The translations under genes were made by a program, and so were the position numbers. 64,000 nt of DNA, taken from contig NZ_JBGGWA010000011.1 in the NCBI RefSeq assembly GCF_041321145.1, forward strand, positions 124,001 to 188,000. Direction: 5' to 3'. Below, piece after piece: positions 41,830 through 52,091 of the stretch. The stretch is from Paraburkholderia sp041321145. Lineage in GTDB: Bacteria; Pseudomonadota; Gammaproteobacteria; Burkholderiales; Burkholderiaceae. How positions within the stretch are numbered: position 1 is the stretch's first letter; every line of letters starts with the position of its first letter. Below the pieces are notes generated by a model. That model was not told the DNA's origin, did no database searches, and was given only the letters and a program-made list of their open reading frames with translations.

Positions 41830-44442
41830 ATGCAGTCATGCCCGTTGCGGCGTGAGTCCGGGGCCGCGCCGTCCAACGGCGCGCAACCGGCGACTCACGC
41901 CGCCTTCCATTTTCCTTCTGGCCATACCGGATGCGACGCTCGGCTCCGTGCGCGCGCTCAAGTCGCGGCGTGGTTCGGCGCGTGGGCGGCCATGGCCTGC
42001 CTCACGCTGGTTCTGTGCCTCGGCTGGATGCCCGCCAACGCCCAAGCCGCCGGTGCCAGCACGCCGGTCATTCCGGCCCTGCAGAGCCTGATCAACAGCG
42101 CGACGGCGACGCCTGCGTCTGCCGCCTCGGCCGCCTCGGCAGCCGAGGCGGCGTCCGCGCCGTCGCCCGCGAGTCAGGCAGAACTGGCGCACTCGCTCGA
42201 CAGCGTGATCGCCACGCTCGACAACGACCGGCAGCGCACCGCGCTCGTCGCCCAGCTCAAAAAGCTGCGCCAGGTCTCGCAAAACGTCGCTCCGCCCGCG
42301 CCGGCGCAACCGAGTCCCGGCTTGCTCGGCGCGATCGCGTCGGGGATCGCATCGTTCGAATCCGATGTGCATCAGGGCCGCACGCCGGTGCGCTATTGGG
42401 GCGGACGTTTCAATGCGGCCGGCAACGAGCTTTACACGATCGTTTCCGGCCAGGGGCATGAGAGCTTCGGACGCGTGGCCTTTTCGATGCTTGCGATGCT
42501 GGCCGGCTGGGGCGCGTGCGCCGGCGCGCTGATCTACCTGCAGCACCGGCTATACCGGCGCTTTGGCATCGTCACCGGCCTCAACCCGAATCCCACTACG
42601 CGCGAGCTGCTGATCTTCGCGCTGCGCCGTGTCGGGCCGTGGATCGTCGCCTTCCTCGCGGCGCTGCTGTTCGTGCGCGCCATGCCCGATGCGCTCGGCC
42701 GCACGCTCGGCATGGTGGTCGCCTATGCGATTGTCGCTGGAGCGGTGTTTTCGTCGATCTGTCTGATCATGTTTTCGCTGTTCGGCTCCGGGCATCGGCG
42801 GATTGCGGTGCGCCTCCTGATCGATCACGCGCGGCGCGTGCTGTTCGTGGTCGGCGTATGCGGCGCGCTCGGCGATGCGGCCGTCAACTACGACGTCGCA
42901 CATCAACTCGGGTCGAATCTCGCCGCCCTGATTTCGACCGCGGCCAATATGACGGCCGCCGTGCTCACGGGATATTTCGCGCTGGCGTTCCGCCGGCCTG
43001 TCGCCCATCTGATCCGCAACCGGCCTTATGAGCAGCGCACCGATCACAAGGCCGCGACCGACGCCTTCGACGTGCTCGCTTCGCTCTGGCACGTCCCCGT
43101 GCTGGTGCTCGCCACTGCGTCGGTGGTCGCCACGCTCGGCGGCTCGGGCTCCAGCGAAAACGTGCTGCAAATTTCCGTAGTGACCGCGCTGTTGCTGGTG
43201 CTGGCTTTCTTCCTGTCGGCCATCGTGCTGCGCATGACGCGCCCGCGCAGTGCGCGCACGCGCCGCCGCTCGCCCTATCTGACGCGCTTGCTGCGCTTTT
43301 TCGGCACACTGCTGACGCTCTTCATCTGGTTGATCTTCTTCGAACTGGCCGCGCGTCTGTGGGGTTTGTCGCTCGCGGAAGTGGTCGAGGAGAACGTCGC
43401 GGCGCGAGGTATCGCGCACGCGGTGACGGCGATCATCGCGACGGTGTTCATTGCCTGGCTGCTGTGGATTCTGGTCGATACGGCGATCACCGAAGCCCTC
43501 AATCCTGGCGGCCCACGCAATAAGTCGCGCAGTCCGAGCATGCGCGCACGCACCATGCTGCCGCTGCTGCGCAACGTGTTGCTTGTGTCGATCATGACGA
43601 TCGCCGGGATCGTGACCGCGGCGAACCTCGGCATCAATGTGACGCCGCTCCTCGCGGGCGCCGGGGTGATCGGTCTCGCGATCGGTTTCGGCGCGCAGTC
43701 GCTCGTGACCGACCTGATCACGGGTCTGTTCATCATCATCGAAGATACGATTTCGGTCGGCGACTGGATTGATGTGGACGGCGGTCACGCTGGCACCGTC
43801 GAGCATCTGTCGATCCGCACCGTGCGCTTGCGCGACGGCCAAGGCGCGATTCACGCGATTCCGTTCTCGCAGATCAAGATCGTCAAGAACCTGTCGCGCG
43901 ACTTCGCCTATGCCGTGTTCGAGGTGCGGATGTCGTTCTCGACCGAGGTCGATCAGATCACGCAACTGATCCGCGAAGTCGGCGCCGATCTGATGGCCGA
44001 CTTCCGGTATCGGCGCGAAATGCTCGGGCCGATCGAGGTGTGGGGGCTCGACCGTTTCGATCCGAACTGGATGGTCGTGAAGGGGCAGATCAAGACGCGG
44101 CCGTTGCAGCAATGGAGCGTGGCGCGCGCCTTCAATTTGCGGCTTAAACGCAAAATGGACGAAGCCGGTATTGAGATTCCGGTGCCGCAGATGCGCGTGT
44201 ACACGTCGTCGAAGGATAGCGAGGGACAGCCGTTGCACGACGATCAGCTGCCCGAGTCTGGCCCGCATGGGCAAGCACATGGACATGCTGAGACGGGCGC
44301 TTCGGCGCGGGCCGCGCATGCTGCAGTGGCGGCGGCGCGCGATGTGTCGCACGAACCGCGTCCGGCGCCGCCGTCGACCGGGCAGACCGAGTCGATTCCA
44401 CCGCAGATTCCCACGGCAGGCGAAGCGGGCCGCAAAAGCTGA
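41830..44442 (+). CDS. Large MscS-family mechanosensitive channel
   Basis: This protein of about 870 residues has a signal-like N-terminal helix (WFGAWAAMACLTLVLCLGWMPANAQAAG), an Ala/Ser-rich periplasmic stretch, roughly ten membrane helices and a C-terminal MscS core with the pore helix IGLAIGFGAQSLVTDLITGLFII, then VGDWIDVDGGHAGTVEHLSIRTVRLRD. This layout is of the YbiO/YbdG-type large MscS group. It releases solutes under osmotic downshock. The Met at 41830 is preferred; a start at 41710 adds 40 unlikely residues. The long Pro/Ala/His-rich tail after about residue 800 is low complexity. Confidence 0.85.
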   Translation: MQSCPLRRESGAAPSNGAQPATHAAFHFPSGHTGCDARLRARAQVAAWFGAWAAMACLTLVLCLGWMPANAQAAGASTPVIPALQSLINSATATPASAASAASAAEAASAPSPASQAELAHSLDSVIATLDNDRQRTALVAQLKKLRQVSQNVAPPAPAQPSPGLLGAIASGIASFESDVHQGRTPVRYWGGRFNAAGNELYTIVSGQGHESFGRVAFSMLAMLAGWGACAGALIYLQHRLYRRFGIVTGLNPNPTTRELLIFALRRVGPWIVAFLAALLFVRAMPDALGRTLGMVVAYAIVAGAVFSSICLIMFSLFGSGHRRIAVRLLIDHARRVLFVVGVCGALGDAAVNYDVAHQLGSNLAALISTAANMTAAVLTGYFALAFRRPVAHLIRNRPYEQRTDHKAATDAFDVLASLWHVPVLVLATASVVATLGGSGSSENVLQISVVTALLLVLAFFLSAIVLRMTRPRSARTRRRSPYLTRLLRFFGTLLTLFIWLIFFELAARLWGLSLAEVVEENVAARGIAHAVTAIIATVFIAWLLWILVDTAITEALNPGGPRNKSRSPSMRARTMLPLLRNVLLVSIMTIAGIVTAANLGINVTPLLAGAGVIGLAIGFGAQSLVTDLITGLFIIIEDTISVGDWIDVDGGHAGTVEHLSIRTVRLRDGQGAIHAIPFSQIKIVKNLSRDFAYAVFEVRMSFSTEVDQITQLIREVGADLMADFRYRREMLGPIEVWGLDRFDPNWMVVKGQIKTRPLQQWSVARAFNLRLKRKMDEAGIEIPVPQMRVYTSSKDSEGQPLHDDQLPESGPHGQAHGHAETGASARAAHAAVAAARDVSHEPRPAPPSTGQTESIPPQIPTAGEAGRKS

Positions 44443-44460
44443 TCAGGCTGGCTGTGGGTG

Positions 44461-45105
44461 TCAGGCAAGCGCCGGTGCATCGGCCGCGTGCACGATGTCG
44501 TTGACATGCGTGGCGATCTGCACGCCTGCGACACCGTAAATATGCAGCGAGACGGCGGGCGCGTCGCTGCAATTGCCCAGCCGATGAATGCCGCCCCGGC
44601 CGCCGCGCACGAACGACACGGCTCCGGTATTGCGCGCTTGTGTACGGGTGGCACTCGCACAGTGCTGTGCGCCATTCCATTCGAAAACCGTTTCGCTCAG
44701 CGTGCCGTCGAGCACCGCGTAGCCGCACCACGTGTGGTGCGCATGCACGGGGCTTGCCTGTCGCGGCAGCCATACGAGCGCGGCGATCGCGTAGCGGCCG
44801 TGCGGGTCGGCGGCCAGCAGATGACGCCGGTAATTTTCAGCGGAGCCTTCGCGTTGCGCCGGCGTGAGCAACGCGGGGTTCGCCGCTGCTTCGGACAGCG
44901 CGATGCGCATGCTGCGCGCGAAGAAGGTCGAATCCGCAGGCTCGGGGAATTTCGCGCAGGCTTCGAACATCGCGTCGAGCGCGTCGCACAGGTGCGCGAG
45001 CGGCGCGCTGCGGTGCACGTGCGAAGGCATTTCATTCGCCCCGGCAAACTGCGCGGAGTGGGTGGCGGAACGGTCGACGGCTGCTGAACGGAGGTCTTGG
45101 CTCAT
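44461..45105 (-). CDS. Cysteine dioxygenase-type thiol dioxygenase
   Basis: This 214-residue cupin protein has the three-histidine iron site of thiol dioxygenases: H121 and H123 in PVHAHHTWCGYAVLDG and H174 in GGIHRLGN, followed by AVSLHIYG. It should oxidise cysteine or a related thiol to a sulfinic acid with oxygen. Substrate cannot be read from the sequence. The start at 45105 is preferred; the frame is open far upstream. It is divergent from an Lrp-type regulator (139 bp between starts), which probably controls it. Confidence 0.8.
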   Translation of the reverse strand: MSQDLRSAAVDRSATHSAQFAGANEMPSHVHRSAPLAHLCDALDAMFEACAKFPEPADSTFFARSMRIALSEAAANPALLTPAQREGSAENYRRHLLAADPHGRYAIAALVWLPRQASPVHAHHTWCGYAVLDGTLSETVFEWNGAQHCASATRTQARNTGAVSFVRGGRGGIHRLGNCSDAPAVSLHIYGVAGVQIATHVNDIVHAADAPALA

Positions 45106-45243
45106 GATTGCTGGGCAGCGGCATGGCTGCTTATCGGCTATTTCTGGATAGCCACATTTATACCCGTTTGCCCGGAGAAAGAGTTTCCATATAATTCCCC
45201 CGGGAGTCTTGAAAGTAGAATAATTTCCTATGGGAGTGTGACG

Positions 45244-45726
45244 ATGGGAATGGATGTCATCGATCGGAAGCTGCTCGAACTGCTGCAGGAAGACGCGACC
45301 ATGCCGATCGCCGAGCTGGCGCAACGCGTGAATCTGTCGCAAACGCCTTGCTGGAAGCGGCTGCAGCGGCTGAAAGAGGCGGGCGTGATTCGCGCCCAGG
45401 TGGCGTTGTGCGATGCGCGCAAGCTCGGCGTAGGTACGACCGTGTTCGTCGCGGTGCGGACCAATCAGCACACCGAGGTCTGGGCGCAGACCTTCACCCG
45501 TGCGGTGCAGGAGATTCCGGAGGTGGTGGAGGTGTACCGGATGAGTGGCGAAACGGATTACCTTCTGCGCGTGGTGGTGTCGGATATCGACGACTATGAT
45601 CGCGTCTACAAGCTGTTGATCGCGGCCGTTCCGCTTTATGACGTGAGTTCGAGCTTCGCGATGGAGCAGATCAAATATTCGACGGCGCTGCCGGTGCGGC
45701 CTTCGGTGGTGGTGGAGGGGCGCTGA
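45244..45726 (+). CDS. Lrp/AsnC-family transcriptional regulator
   Basis: This 160-residue regulator has an N-terminal winged helix (MGMDVIDRKLLELLQEDATMPIAELAQRVNLSQTPCWKRLQRL) and a C-terminal RAM effector domain (VEVYRMSGETDYLLRVVVSDIDDYDRVY). GGGAG lies seven bases before the ATG. It is divergent from the cysteine dioxygenase-type gene. In other bacteria Lrp paralogues next to sulfur amino acid genes respond to cysteine (established for DecR-type proteins); the same role here is inferred. Confidence 0.87.
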   Translation: MGMDVIDRKLLELLQEDATMPIAELAQRVNLSQTPCWKRLQRLKEAGVIRAQVALCDARKLGVGTTVFVAVRTNQHTEVWAQTFTRAVQEIPEVVEVYRMSGETDYLLRVVVSDIDDYDRVYKLLIAAVPLYDVSSSFAMEQIKYSTALPVRPSVVVEGR

Positions 45727-45812
45727 CTGCAAGCCGTGTGCAAGCTCAGTGGGCGTAAAATGCCGCCTTCCCAAACACTATCCGCGACTGCCTCGCGAAC
45801 CGAGCCCGCCTC

Positions 45813-46025
45813 ATGAACAAACCGCCGCGCAAAAAGAACCCGACCTTTGGCATTGCTGTTTTCATCGTGGTCGCGGTGTTGTTGGTGATCGCCACGCTCT
45901 TCTATAACGCCATCACGGAAAAGCGCGATTTCGACCGTCAGAACACGCCGGCGCCGTCGGTTTCATCGGACGCGGCGGCGGCTGCTGCTACCGCCGCGGC
46001 GCCTGCGAGCGGCGCCGCGCAATAA
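45813..46025 (+). CDS. Small single-helix membrane protein
   Basis: This 70-residue protein has a basic start (MNKPPRKKNPTFG), one membrane helix (about 14-36), a short charged segment and an Ala/Ser/Thr tail. No family is recognised. It stands alone between the Lrp regulator and the FUSC gene, with the FUSC gene converging 15 bp downstream. Confidence 0.6.
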   Translation: MNKPPRKKNPTFGIAVFIVVAVLLVIATLFYNAITEKRDFDRQNTPAPSVSSDAAAAAATAAAPASGAAQ

Positions 46026-46040
46026 GACGAAGCGGTCGTT

Positions 46041-48512
46041 TCACTCTTCCGGCAGGCGAATCACGCTCGCATCCTTGCGAATCAGCGCGGACGCCGTCAG
46101 CATCTGCTTGCACTGATGGGCGAGCAATTTCATGTCATGCACGGCTTCCGCCGAGTAGTCCGGCGACTTCTCCGTCTCGACCACCATCGCATCCAGTTCG
46201 CGCGTCAATTGTTTGGTCTGCTCGCCTTGATCGGCAGGCGGCGCGCTACCCGCTTCGGCTTCGGTCAGATTGTCGCGGATCACGCTCAGGGCACGTTGCA
46301 ACGGCTGTAGCGAGACCCCGTCGGCCCGCTGTGTGGAGGTGCGCAGCAACGGCGCGGCCACCGTGATTTGCGAGGCGAGCACGTGGCTGCGTACCAGCAG
46401 ACCGTTCAGTTCCGGGACGAACTTCTGCGCGGACTTCGGCTCGAGCATCATGCGTTGGAACGCCTGGCCGAGATTGGCGAATGCCACATGGACGTTCTTG
46501 CGCGCGAGCCGATAGCGGTAGTCGCGATCGAGCGCGGTCGCAGCGGCCGCGGCGGCGGGGGATGCGCCGCTGGCGGGCTTGGCGGTCGTGTTGCCGACCG
46601 TGGTCGCGCCCGCGCTTGCAGCCGTGTTTGCTACCGCGTTGGCACCCGCACTTGCGGCCGCATGTGCTCCAGCGTTCGCCCCGGCGTTCGCCACCGCCAC
46701 CGCCGGCGTGCCGAATTCGATCGCGGGATCCACCATCGCCGCGGCGGCCGCAAATGCGCCGGCCTCAGTCACCGTTGCGACTACCGCGGCGGCCGGCTTA
46801 CCGCTCCACCACCAGCTCGCTTCGAGATACTGCCGCGTCGCACCGATCATGTTATTGACGAGCTTGCCCATCAACCGGTATTCCCAGTAGGGGAACAGGT
46901 GGCTCGCCGCAATCGCGATCGCGCAGCCCACCACGGTATCGATTGCGCGTTCGCCGATGATGCGCATGCTGCCCGGTGCGAGCAGATGGAACATCAGCAG
47001 CACATACGAGGACGTGAACACCACGCTTGCCGTGTAATTGAACAGCAACAAGCTGTAGCTCATCACCATCGACGCGAACATGACGACCAGCAGGATGTGC
47101 GGTTCCTTGACGAAGATCATCAACGCGATGCTCGCCGCGCAGCCGATCAGCGTGCCGACGATCCGCTGCCCGTTGCGCTGCTTGGTCAGCGAATAGCCGG
47201 GCTTCAGAATGATGACGGTGGTCATCACGATCCAGTATGCGTTGGTGAGCGGCAGCAGACGGCCGAGCCAGAAGCCCACGGCGACCGCGATCGTCACGCG
47301 CAGCGCGTGACGGAAGCTCGGCGAGGCCATTGTCAGATTCGAGAAGATCTGCCCGAACGGCACGCGGCGGCTCGATACGAAGCGGCTCAGCGCCTGGTCG
47401 AGGCGCAGGTCGGTCTCGGTCGCGCCGGGCTCGCTCGACAGGTTCTTGCGCATCTTGTCGATCAGGCGCGTGGCGCTCCAGATGCGCCGGAAGGTTGACG
47501 ACACCGCCGAGTAAGCCTCGGGGTTTTTAACCGACAGCTCCTGCTTGCGCATCAGTTCGATCTCGAACTCGATGGCGCGCAATTCGGCTTTTACATTCAC
47601 ACGCGTGCGCGGCGGCTGGTTTTGCAGCACCGCGAGCCCAATCTCTTCGAGATCGGCTGCGGATTTGCGAATCAGATCGCGGTAGAACACCAGCAGGTCG
47701 GAGCCGCCAAACGTGTTGCGTACCAGCGAGTAATCGACATGCGTACCGACAAACAGTTCATGCAGATCGACGGTATTGATGAACAGATTGAACAGCATCG
47801 CGCGGCGCGGTTCGAGCCGGCCGGTTTTCAGCTTGGGCAGATTGCGCAGCACGATGTCGCGCGCAGCTTCCTGACGTTCGACCGCGGCGATCTGTTTGTC
47901 GACCAGATTGCGATAGCACTCGTCGAGATCGTTATCGAGATCGTAGAAAGCGGCACGCGCTAGCAGGTAGTCGGCGCACGCGAACACGCTTTCGGCGAGC
48001 GCCTGCTGTTCGATGCGATGCATCATCCAGCGGCTCACGAATGTCGACCAGTACGTGTACCAGAGACCGCCCACCAGAATCCACGACGCATTGACGAGCG
48101 CCTGCATGGGCGTGAAATGCTCTTCCAGCGTCACGATCATCATGAAGAGCGTCGCGAAGCTGATCTGCGGCCAGCGGTTGCCATACACGACGATCAACGA
48201 GAGCACGAATGTGAGCGGCACGACCGTACACCACAGCGCCACCGCGTTGACCGTGGCCAGACCGGTGGCGAGCGCGGACAGGAAGCCGATCACTGTGCAC
48301 GCCAGCATCTCGTTGTGCTTGTACTTGAGCGGGCCTGGCATATCGACCACGCATGCGCCGAGCGCACCGGTCGCGATCGTGAAGCCGAGCTCGCGATCGT
48401 GGAACACGATCAGACACAGTACGGCCGGCAACGACACGCCGACTGCGATGCGCAGACCGCCATAAAAGTACTGGCTGTAAAGGAATTTTCTTATTTCAAC
48501 CGAATAGCGCAT
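46041..48512 (-). CDS. FUSC/YccS-family inner-membrane transporter-like protein
   Basis: This protein of about 823 residues has two blocks of roughly six membrane helices separated by cytoplasmic coiled-coil segments, the layout of YccS/YhfK and fusaric acid resistance proteins. Family segments include GGLRIAVGVSLPAVLCLIVFHD and FRHALRVTIAVAVGFWLGRLLPLTNAYWIVMTTVIILKPG. Function of this family is poorly defined; it may export aromatic acids. A start at 48512 with CAGGCAG upstream is preferred over 48530. An unusual Ala/Gly/Asn-rich stretch lies at about residues 570-662. Confidence 0.85.
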   Translation of the reverse strand: MRYSVEIRKFLYSQYFYGGLRIAVGVSLPAVLCLIVFHDRELGFTIATGALGACVVDMPGPLKYKHNEMLACTVIGFLSALATGLATVNAVALWCTVVPLTFVLSLIVVYGNRWPQISFATLFMMIVTLEEHFTPMQALVNASWILVGGLWYTYWSTFVSRWMMHRIEQQALAESVFACADYLLARAAFYDLDNDLDECYRNLVDKQIAAVERQEAARDIVLRNLPKLKTGRLEPRRAMLFNLFINTVDLHELFVGTHVDYSLVRNTFGGSDLLVFYRDLIRKSAADLEEIGLAVLQNQPPRTRVNVKAELRAIEFEIELMRKQELSVKNPEAYSAVSSTFRRIWSATRLIDKMRKNLSSEPGATETDLRLDQALSRFVSSRRVPFGQIFSNLTMASPSFRHALRVTIAVAVGFWLGRLLPLTNAYWIVMTTVIILKPGYSLTKQRNGQRIVGTLIGCAASIALMIFVKEPHILLVVMFASMVMSYSLLLFNYTASVVFTSSYVLLMFHLLAPGSMRIIGERAIDTVVGCAIAIAASHLFPYWEYRLMGKLVNNMIGATRQYLEASWWWSGKPAAAVVATVTEAGAFAAAAAMVDPAIEFGTPAVAVANAGANAGAHAAASAGANAVANTAASAGATTVGNTTAKPASGASPAAAAAATALDRDYRYRLARKNVHVAFANLGQAFQRMMLEPKSAQKFVPELNGLLVRSHVLASQITVAAPLLRTSTQRADGVSLQPLQRALSVIRDNLTEAEAGSAPPADQGEQTKQLTRELDAMVVETEKSPDYSAEAVHDMKLLAHQCKQMLTASALIRKDASVIRLPEE

Positions 48513-48713
48513 CGACTGCCTGGATTTCATTCACTGAGAAAACGCGGTTGAAGGGGCAGACCCGAACTGCCGTCGAGTCTAACTGATTTCGAGTCCGATC
48601 TGACCTCATCCATTCGGCCAGGTTCTGCCCTGGGAGCGCGTTTGTTATGCTGTCGCTTCAATGTCTGTCGCGGTCCGCGCGTTCCGCCCGCTTTGCACGC
48701 TTTCCCAGGATCC

Positions 48714-51700
48714 ATGCTCCAACTCTTCTATTCGAACCGCTACGAAACCCTTGTCGGCGCGCTGCTCGACGACCTTGCGCAAGCGCCGTCCGATCCCTGG
48801 ACCGCGCAGCCCGTGATCGTCCCGAGCGCGGCGGTGCGGCGCAGGCTCGAGCTCGACATCGCGGCGCGTCAAGGCATCTGCGCGAATGTTGATTTTGGCT
48901 ATCTCGCGCAGTGGCTGTGGGCGCAAATCGGCGGCGTAATCGAAGTGCCGAAGCATTCGCCGTTCGCCCCGGACCGGCTAGTCTGGCGCGCCTACCGGTT
49001 GCTGGCGGATGCGGATGAAGCACTGCCGTGGAATGCCTCGCCGCGTCTGCGTACGTATCTCGACGCGGCGGATGCGTCGATGCGCTATGAACTGGCCCGG
49101 CGCGTGGCCACCGTGCTCGACCACTATCTGACCTATCGCCCGGAATGGCTGCTGCAATGGCAGAAGGGCGGATCGGTCTTCGCGAGCGGCGCGGCGGACG
49201 ACAACGGCCCGCGTCTCGTCGGTGCAAGCGAAGCCGCGCGTGAGGACGAGCGTTGGCAAGCCGCACTGTGGCGCGCCGTGCTCGCCGAAGTGGCGGGCAA
49301 CGCGCAAACGCCCGCGGCAGCGTTGCCGCCTGCGTATCGCTTTCTCGAAGAAATCGGCACGCTCGATCTGGAAGCCATCTCGAACGCGCAGTGGCCCGAA
49401 GCGGTCAGCGTGTTCGCACTGCCGACCATGCCGCCGCTGCATGTCGCCTTGCTGCGCGCACTCTCGCGCTGGGTCGATGTGCGTTTGTATGTGATGAACC
49501 CGTGCCGCGAATTCTGGTTCGACGTCGTCAGCGCAGGGCGCGTCGAAGCGCTCGATGCAGCCGGTCAGCTCGACTACCAGGAAGTCGGGCATCCGCTGCT
49601 GGCCGAGTGGGGTCGTCAGACCCAGGCGCAGCTGCATATGCTGCATGAGCTGACCGAGAGCGCAGCATCCGGCGAGACCGGCGACTTTACCGAAAATCCC
49701 GAACCGAGCTGGCTCGCCGCGGTGCAGAACGGCATGCTCGCGCTACGATCGGAAACGGACGCGGACGAGTTGCCGATCGAAAGCGGCATCGAAGTCCATG
49801 TGTGTCACAGCCTGTCGCGGCAACTCGAGGTGCTGCATGACCGTCTGCTTGGCTGGTTCGATGAGTTCGACGATCTGCAGCCGTCCGATGTGCTGGTTGC
49901 CGTGTCCGACCTCGCTGCGGCCGGCCCGTTGATCGACGCGGTGTTCGGCACCGCACCCCATGGCGATACTCGCCGCATTCCGTATCGGATCACCGGCTTG
50001 CCGCCATCGCAGGCCAATCCGGTCGCGCGTCTGCTGCTGGATTGGCTGGCGTTGCCCGAGCGCAGCGTGGGCGCGCCGGATCTGATCGAATGGCTGCGGG
50101 TCGACGCGATTGCCATGCGCTACGGCATCGATGCCAGTGCCCTCGAAGCCGCGCAGGAATGGCTCGCGGCAGCCGGCGCGCGTCGAGGACTTGCACCCAT
50201 CGAGCCGACGGGCGAACACGTGCCCATCGCGCGTCATACGTTCGCCGATGCCCTGACACGTTTGTATCTCGGCTACGCGATGCCGGATGGCGGCGAGCCG
50301 GTCGGTGCCTGGTTGCCGGTCGAGGGCGCCGACGGTTCTGACGCGGAGTTGCTTGGGCGTCTGTCGCGTTTCGTCGACGATATCGATACCTTCGCAGCGC
50401 GCTGCTCGGTCGAGCAGACGCCCGCCGAATGGACCCAACTGTTGCTTGAAACGCTCGCGCAGTGTTTCGACGGTGGCGTCGAGTTCGCCGACTCGCTGGC
50501 GGCGGTGCGCGACGCCCTCGACAAGATGGGCGACGCGATGCAAGCTGGCGCGCAAGACGTCGTGCTGCCGGCCGCCGTGGTGCGCGGTGCGCTCACCGAA
50601 GCGCTGGACGACCCGGCGCGCGGCGGGGTGCCCTGGGGCAGCGTGACGTTTTCATCGCTGACCAGTCTGCGTGGCTTGCCCTATCGCATCGTCTGCCTGC
50701 TCGGCATGGACGACGGCGTGTTGCCGAGTCTCGCGCGCGCCGACGAATTCGATCTGATGGCCGCGTTCGGCAAGGCCGGTGACCGGCAGCGCCGCGACGA
50801 CGAACGCAATCTGTTCCTCGATCTGCTGCTGGCCGCGCGCGATCGTCTTTTTATCGCCTATACGGGCCGCAGCATCCGCGACAATGCGCCGTTGCCGCCG
50901 GCCGCGCTGGTCGACGAATTGCTCGATTACCTCGCGCAGGTGTCGGCGGGCGAAGGGGCGAGTCCCGCGGAGATCGACGCCGCACGGCATGCATTCATCG
51001 TCGATCATCCGCTGCAGGCGTTCGCGTCGGACTATTTCTCGTCGCAGCGCGGCTTGTTCACTTACGACGTGGATCGTGCGGAGCTGGCCAGTTTGCTGGC
51101 CGCGCCGCAGCATCCGGCTGCGGCGCCGTTCTTCGATCAACCGTTGCCCGCTGAAGATGCGCCGCTCGTCGCCTTCGACGAATTCGTGCGTTTCTGGCGT
51201 CATCCGGCGCGGGCATTGTTGCGTGACCGTTTGGGTATCGTGTTGTCGGATGCGCAGGGCGAGTTGCTCGACACCGAGCCGTTCGAACTCGATTACGCGG
51301 GTCAGGATGCATTGGCGGAGCGGCTCTTGCCCGTGCTGCTCGACAGCGGCGCCGAAGACGATGACGCGATGTTCGAACGCGTACGCCGCGTCGCTGCGGC
51401 AAGTCCCGAGTTGCCGGGCGGCGCGACCGGCGCCGTATGGCGCTCGCGCGAACTGGGTGCGCTGCGTCAGCTCGCCGACAGCGTGCGGCGCGAAGTGGCG
51501 TCGGGTGTCGAGCGTTTGCCGTTCGTGCTGGATATCGTGCCGCGCTGGCCCGATAGTGCCGGCATTGCAGAGACCATCTTCGGCCCGCATGATGCAGCAC
51601 TCCGCAAAGCGGCCGAAACACCGCTGCAACTGCACGGCACCTTGAATTTGCTGACCGAAACAGGACAAGTGATTTTTCGCTACGCCAAACCCACCGCGCG

Positions 51701-52091
51701 CGACTATCTGTCCGCATGGCTCGCGCATCTGGTCTATTGCGCGGCGCAGCCGAACGGCCCGCGCCGCACTGTCTGGCATGGCAGCGGCGCGAGCTTCGAG
51801 CTCACGCCGGTCGCGGCGCCCCTCGATGAACTGGCGCCGCTTGCCGCGTTGTTCAGAGCCGGGCGCAGGCTGCCCCTGCGCTTCTTCCCGAAGAGCGCCT
51901 GGGCCAAAGTCAGCGACAGCGATTCCGCGGCACAAGGCGCCTGGATCAATGACCGGGTGCGCGGTGAATCCGACGACCCCGCGTTGCGAATCGCACTGCG
52001 CGGCACGCCGCTTACGCTAGACGAACCCTTCGGCAGTCTCGCCTCGATCGTCTACAAACCACTCGTGCAGCATCTGCGGAGCGCATCATGA
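48714..52091 (+). CDS. recC: Exodeoxyribonuclease V subunit gamma (RecC)
   Basis: This protein of about 1125 residues is the Chi-recognition and scaffold subunit of RecBCD. It starts MLQLFYSNRYETLVGALLDDL, continues with QPVIVPSAAVRRRLELDIAARQGICANVDFGYLAQWLW, and keeps the inactive helicase-like and nuclease-like folds of RecC. AGGA lies before the ATG at 48714; an earlier in-frame start lacks homology. The stop overlaps the recB start by 4 bp, so the subunits are made together. RecBCD repairs double-strand breaks and degrades foreign linear DNA. Confidence 0.93.
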   Translation: MLQLFYSNRYETLVGALLDDLAQAPSDPWTAQPVIVPSAAVRRRLELDIAARQGICANVDFGYLAQWLWAQIGGVIEVPKHSPFAPDRLVWRAYRLLADADEALPWNASPRLRTYLDAADASMRYELARRVATVLDHYLTYRPEWLLQWQKGGSVFASGAADDNGPRLVGASEAAREDERWQAALWRAVLAEVAGNAQTPAAALPPAYRFLEEIGTLDLEAISNAQWPEAVSVFALPTMPPLHVALLRALSRWVDVRLYVMNPCREFWFDVVSAGRVEALDAAGQLDYQEVGHPLLAEWGRQTQAQLHMLHELTESAASGETGDFTENPEPSWLAAVQNGMLALRSETDADELPIESGIEVHVCHSLSRQLEVLHDRLLGWFDEFDDLQPSDVLVAVSDLAAAGPLIDAVFGTAPHGDTRRIPYRITGLPPSQANPVARLLLDWLALPERSVGAPDLIEWLRVDAIAMRYGIDASALEAAQEWLAAAGARRGLAPIEPTGEHVPIARHTFADALTRLYLGYAMPDGGEPVGAWLPVEGADGSDAELLGRLSRFVDDIDTFAARCSVEQTPAEWTQLLLETLAQCFDGGVEFADSLAAVRDALDKMGDAMQAGAQDVVLPAAVVRGALTEALDDPARGGVPWGSVTFSSLTSLRGLPYRIVCLLGMDDGVLPSLARADEFDLMAAFGKAGDRQRRDDERNLFLDLLLAARDRLFIAYTGRSIRDNAPLPPAALVDELLDYLAQVSAGEGASPAEIDAARHAFIVDHPLQAFASDYFSSQRGLFTYDVDRAELASLLAAPQHPAAAPFFDQPLPAEDAPLVAFDEFVRFWRHPARALLRDRLGIVLSDAQGELLDTEPFELDYAGQDALAERLLPVLLDSGAEDDDAMFERVRRVAAASPELPGGATGAVWRSRELGALRQLADSVRREVASGVERLPFVLDIVPRWPDSAGIAETIFGPHDAALRKAAETPLQLHGTLNLLTETGQVIFRYAKPTARDYLSAWLAHLVYCAAQPNGPRRTVWHGSGASFELTPVAAPLDELAPLAALFRAGRRLPLRFFPKSAWAKVSDSDSAAQGAWINDRVRGESDDPALRIALRGTPLTLDEPFGSLASIVYKPLVQHLRSAS

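Noticed and set aside
42550..44352. 600-codon minus-strand frame opposite the MscS gene
   Set aside because: Arg/His-rich with no motif; the plus strand has a full MscS pore domain.
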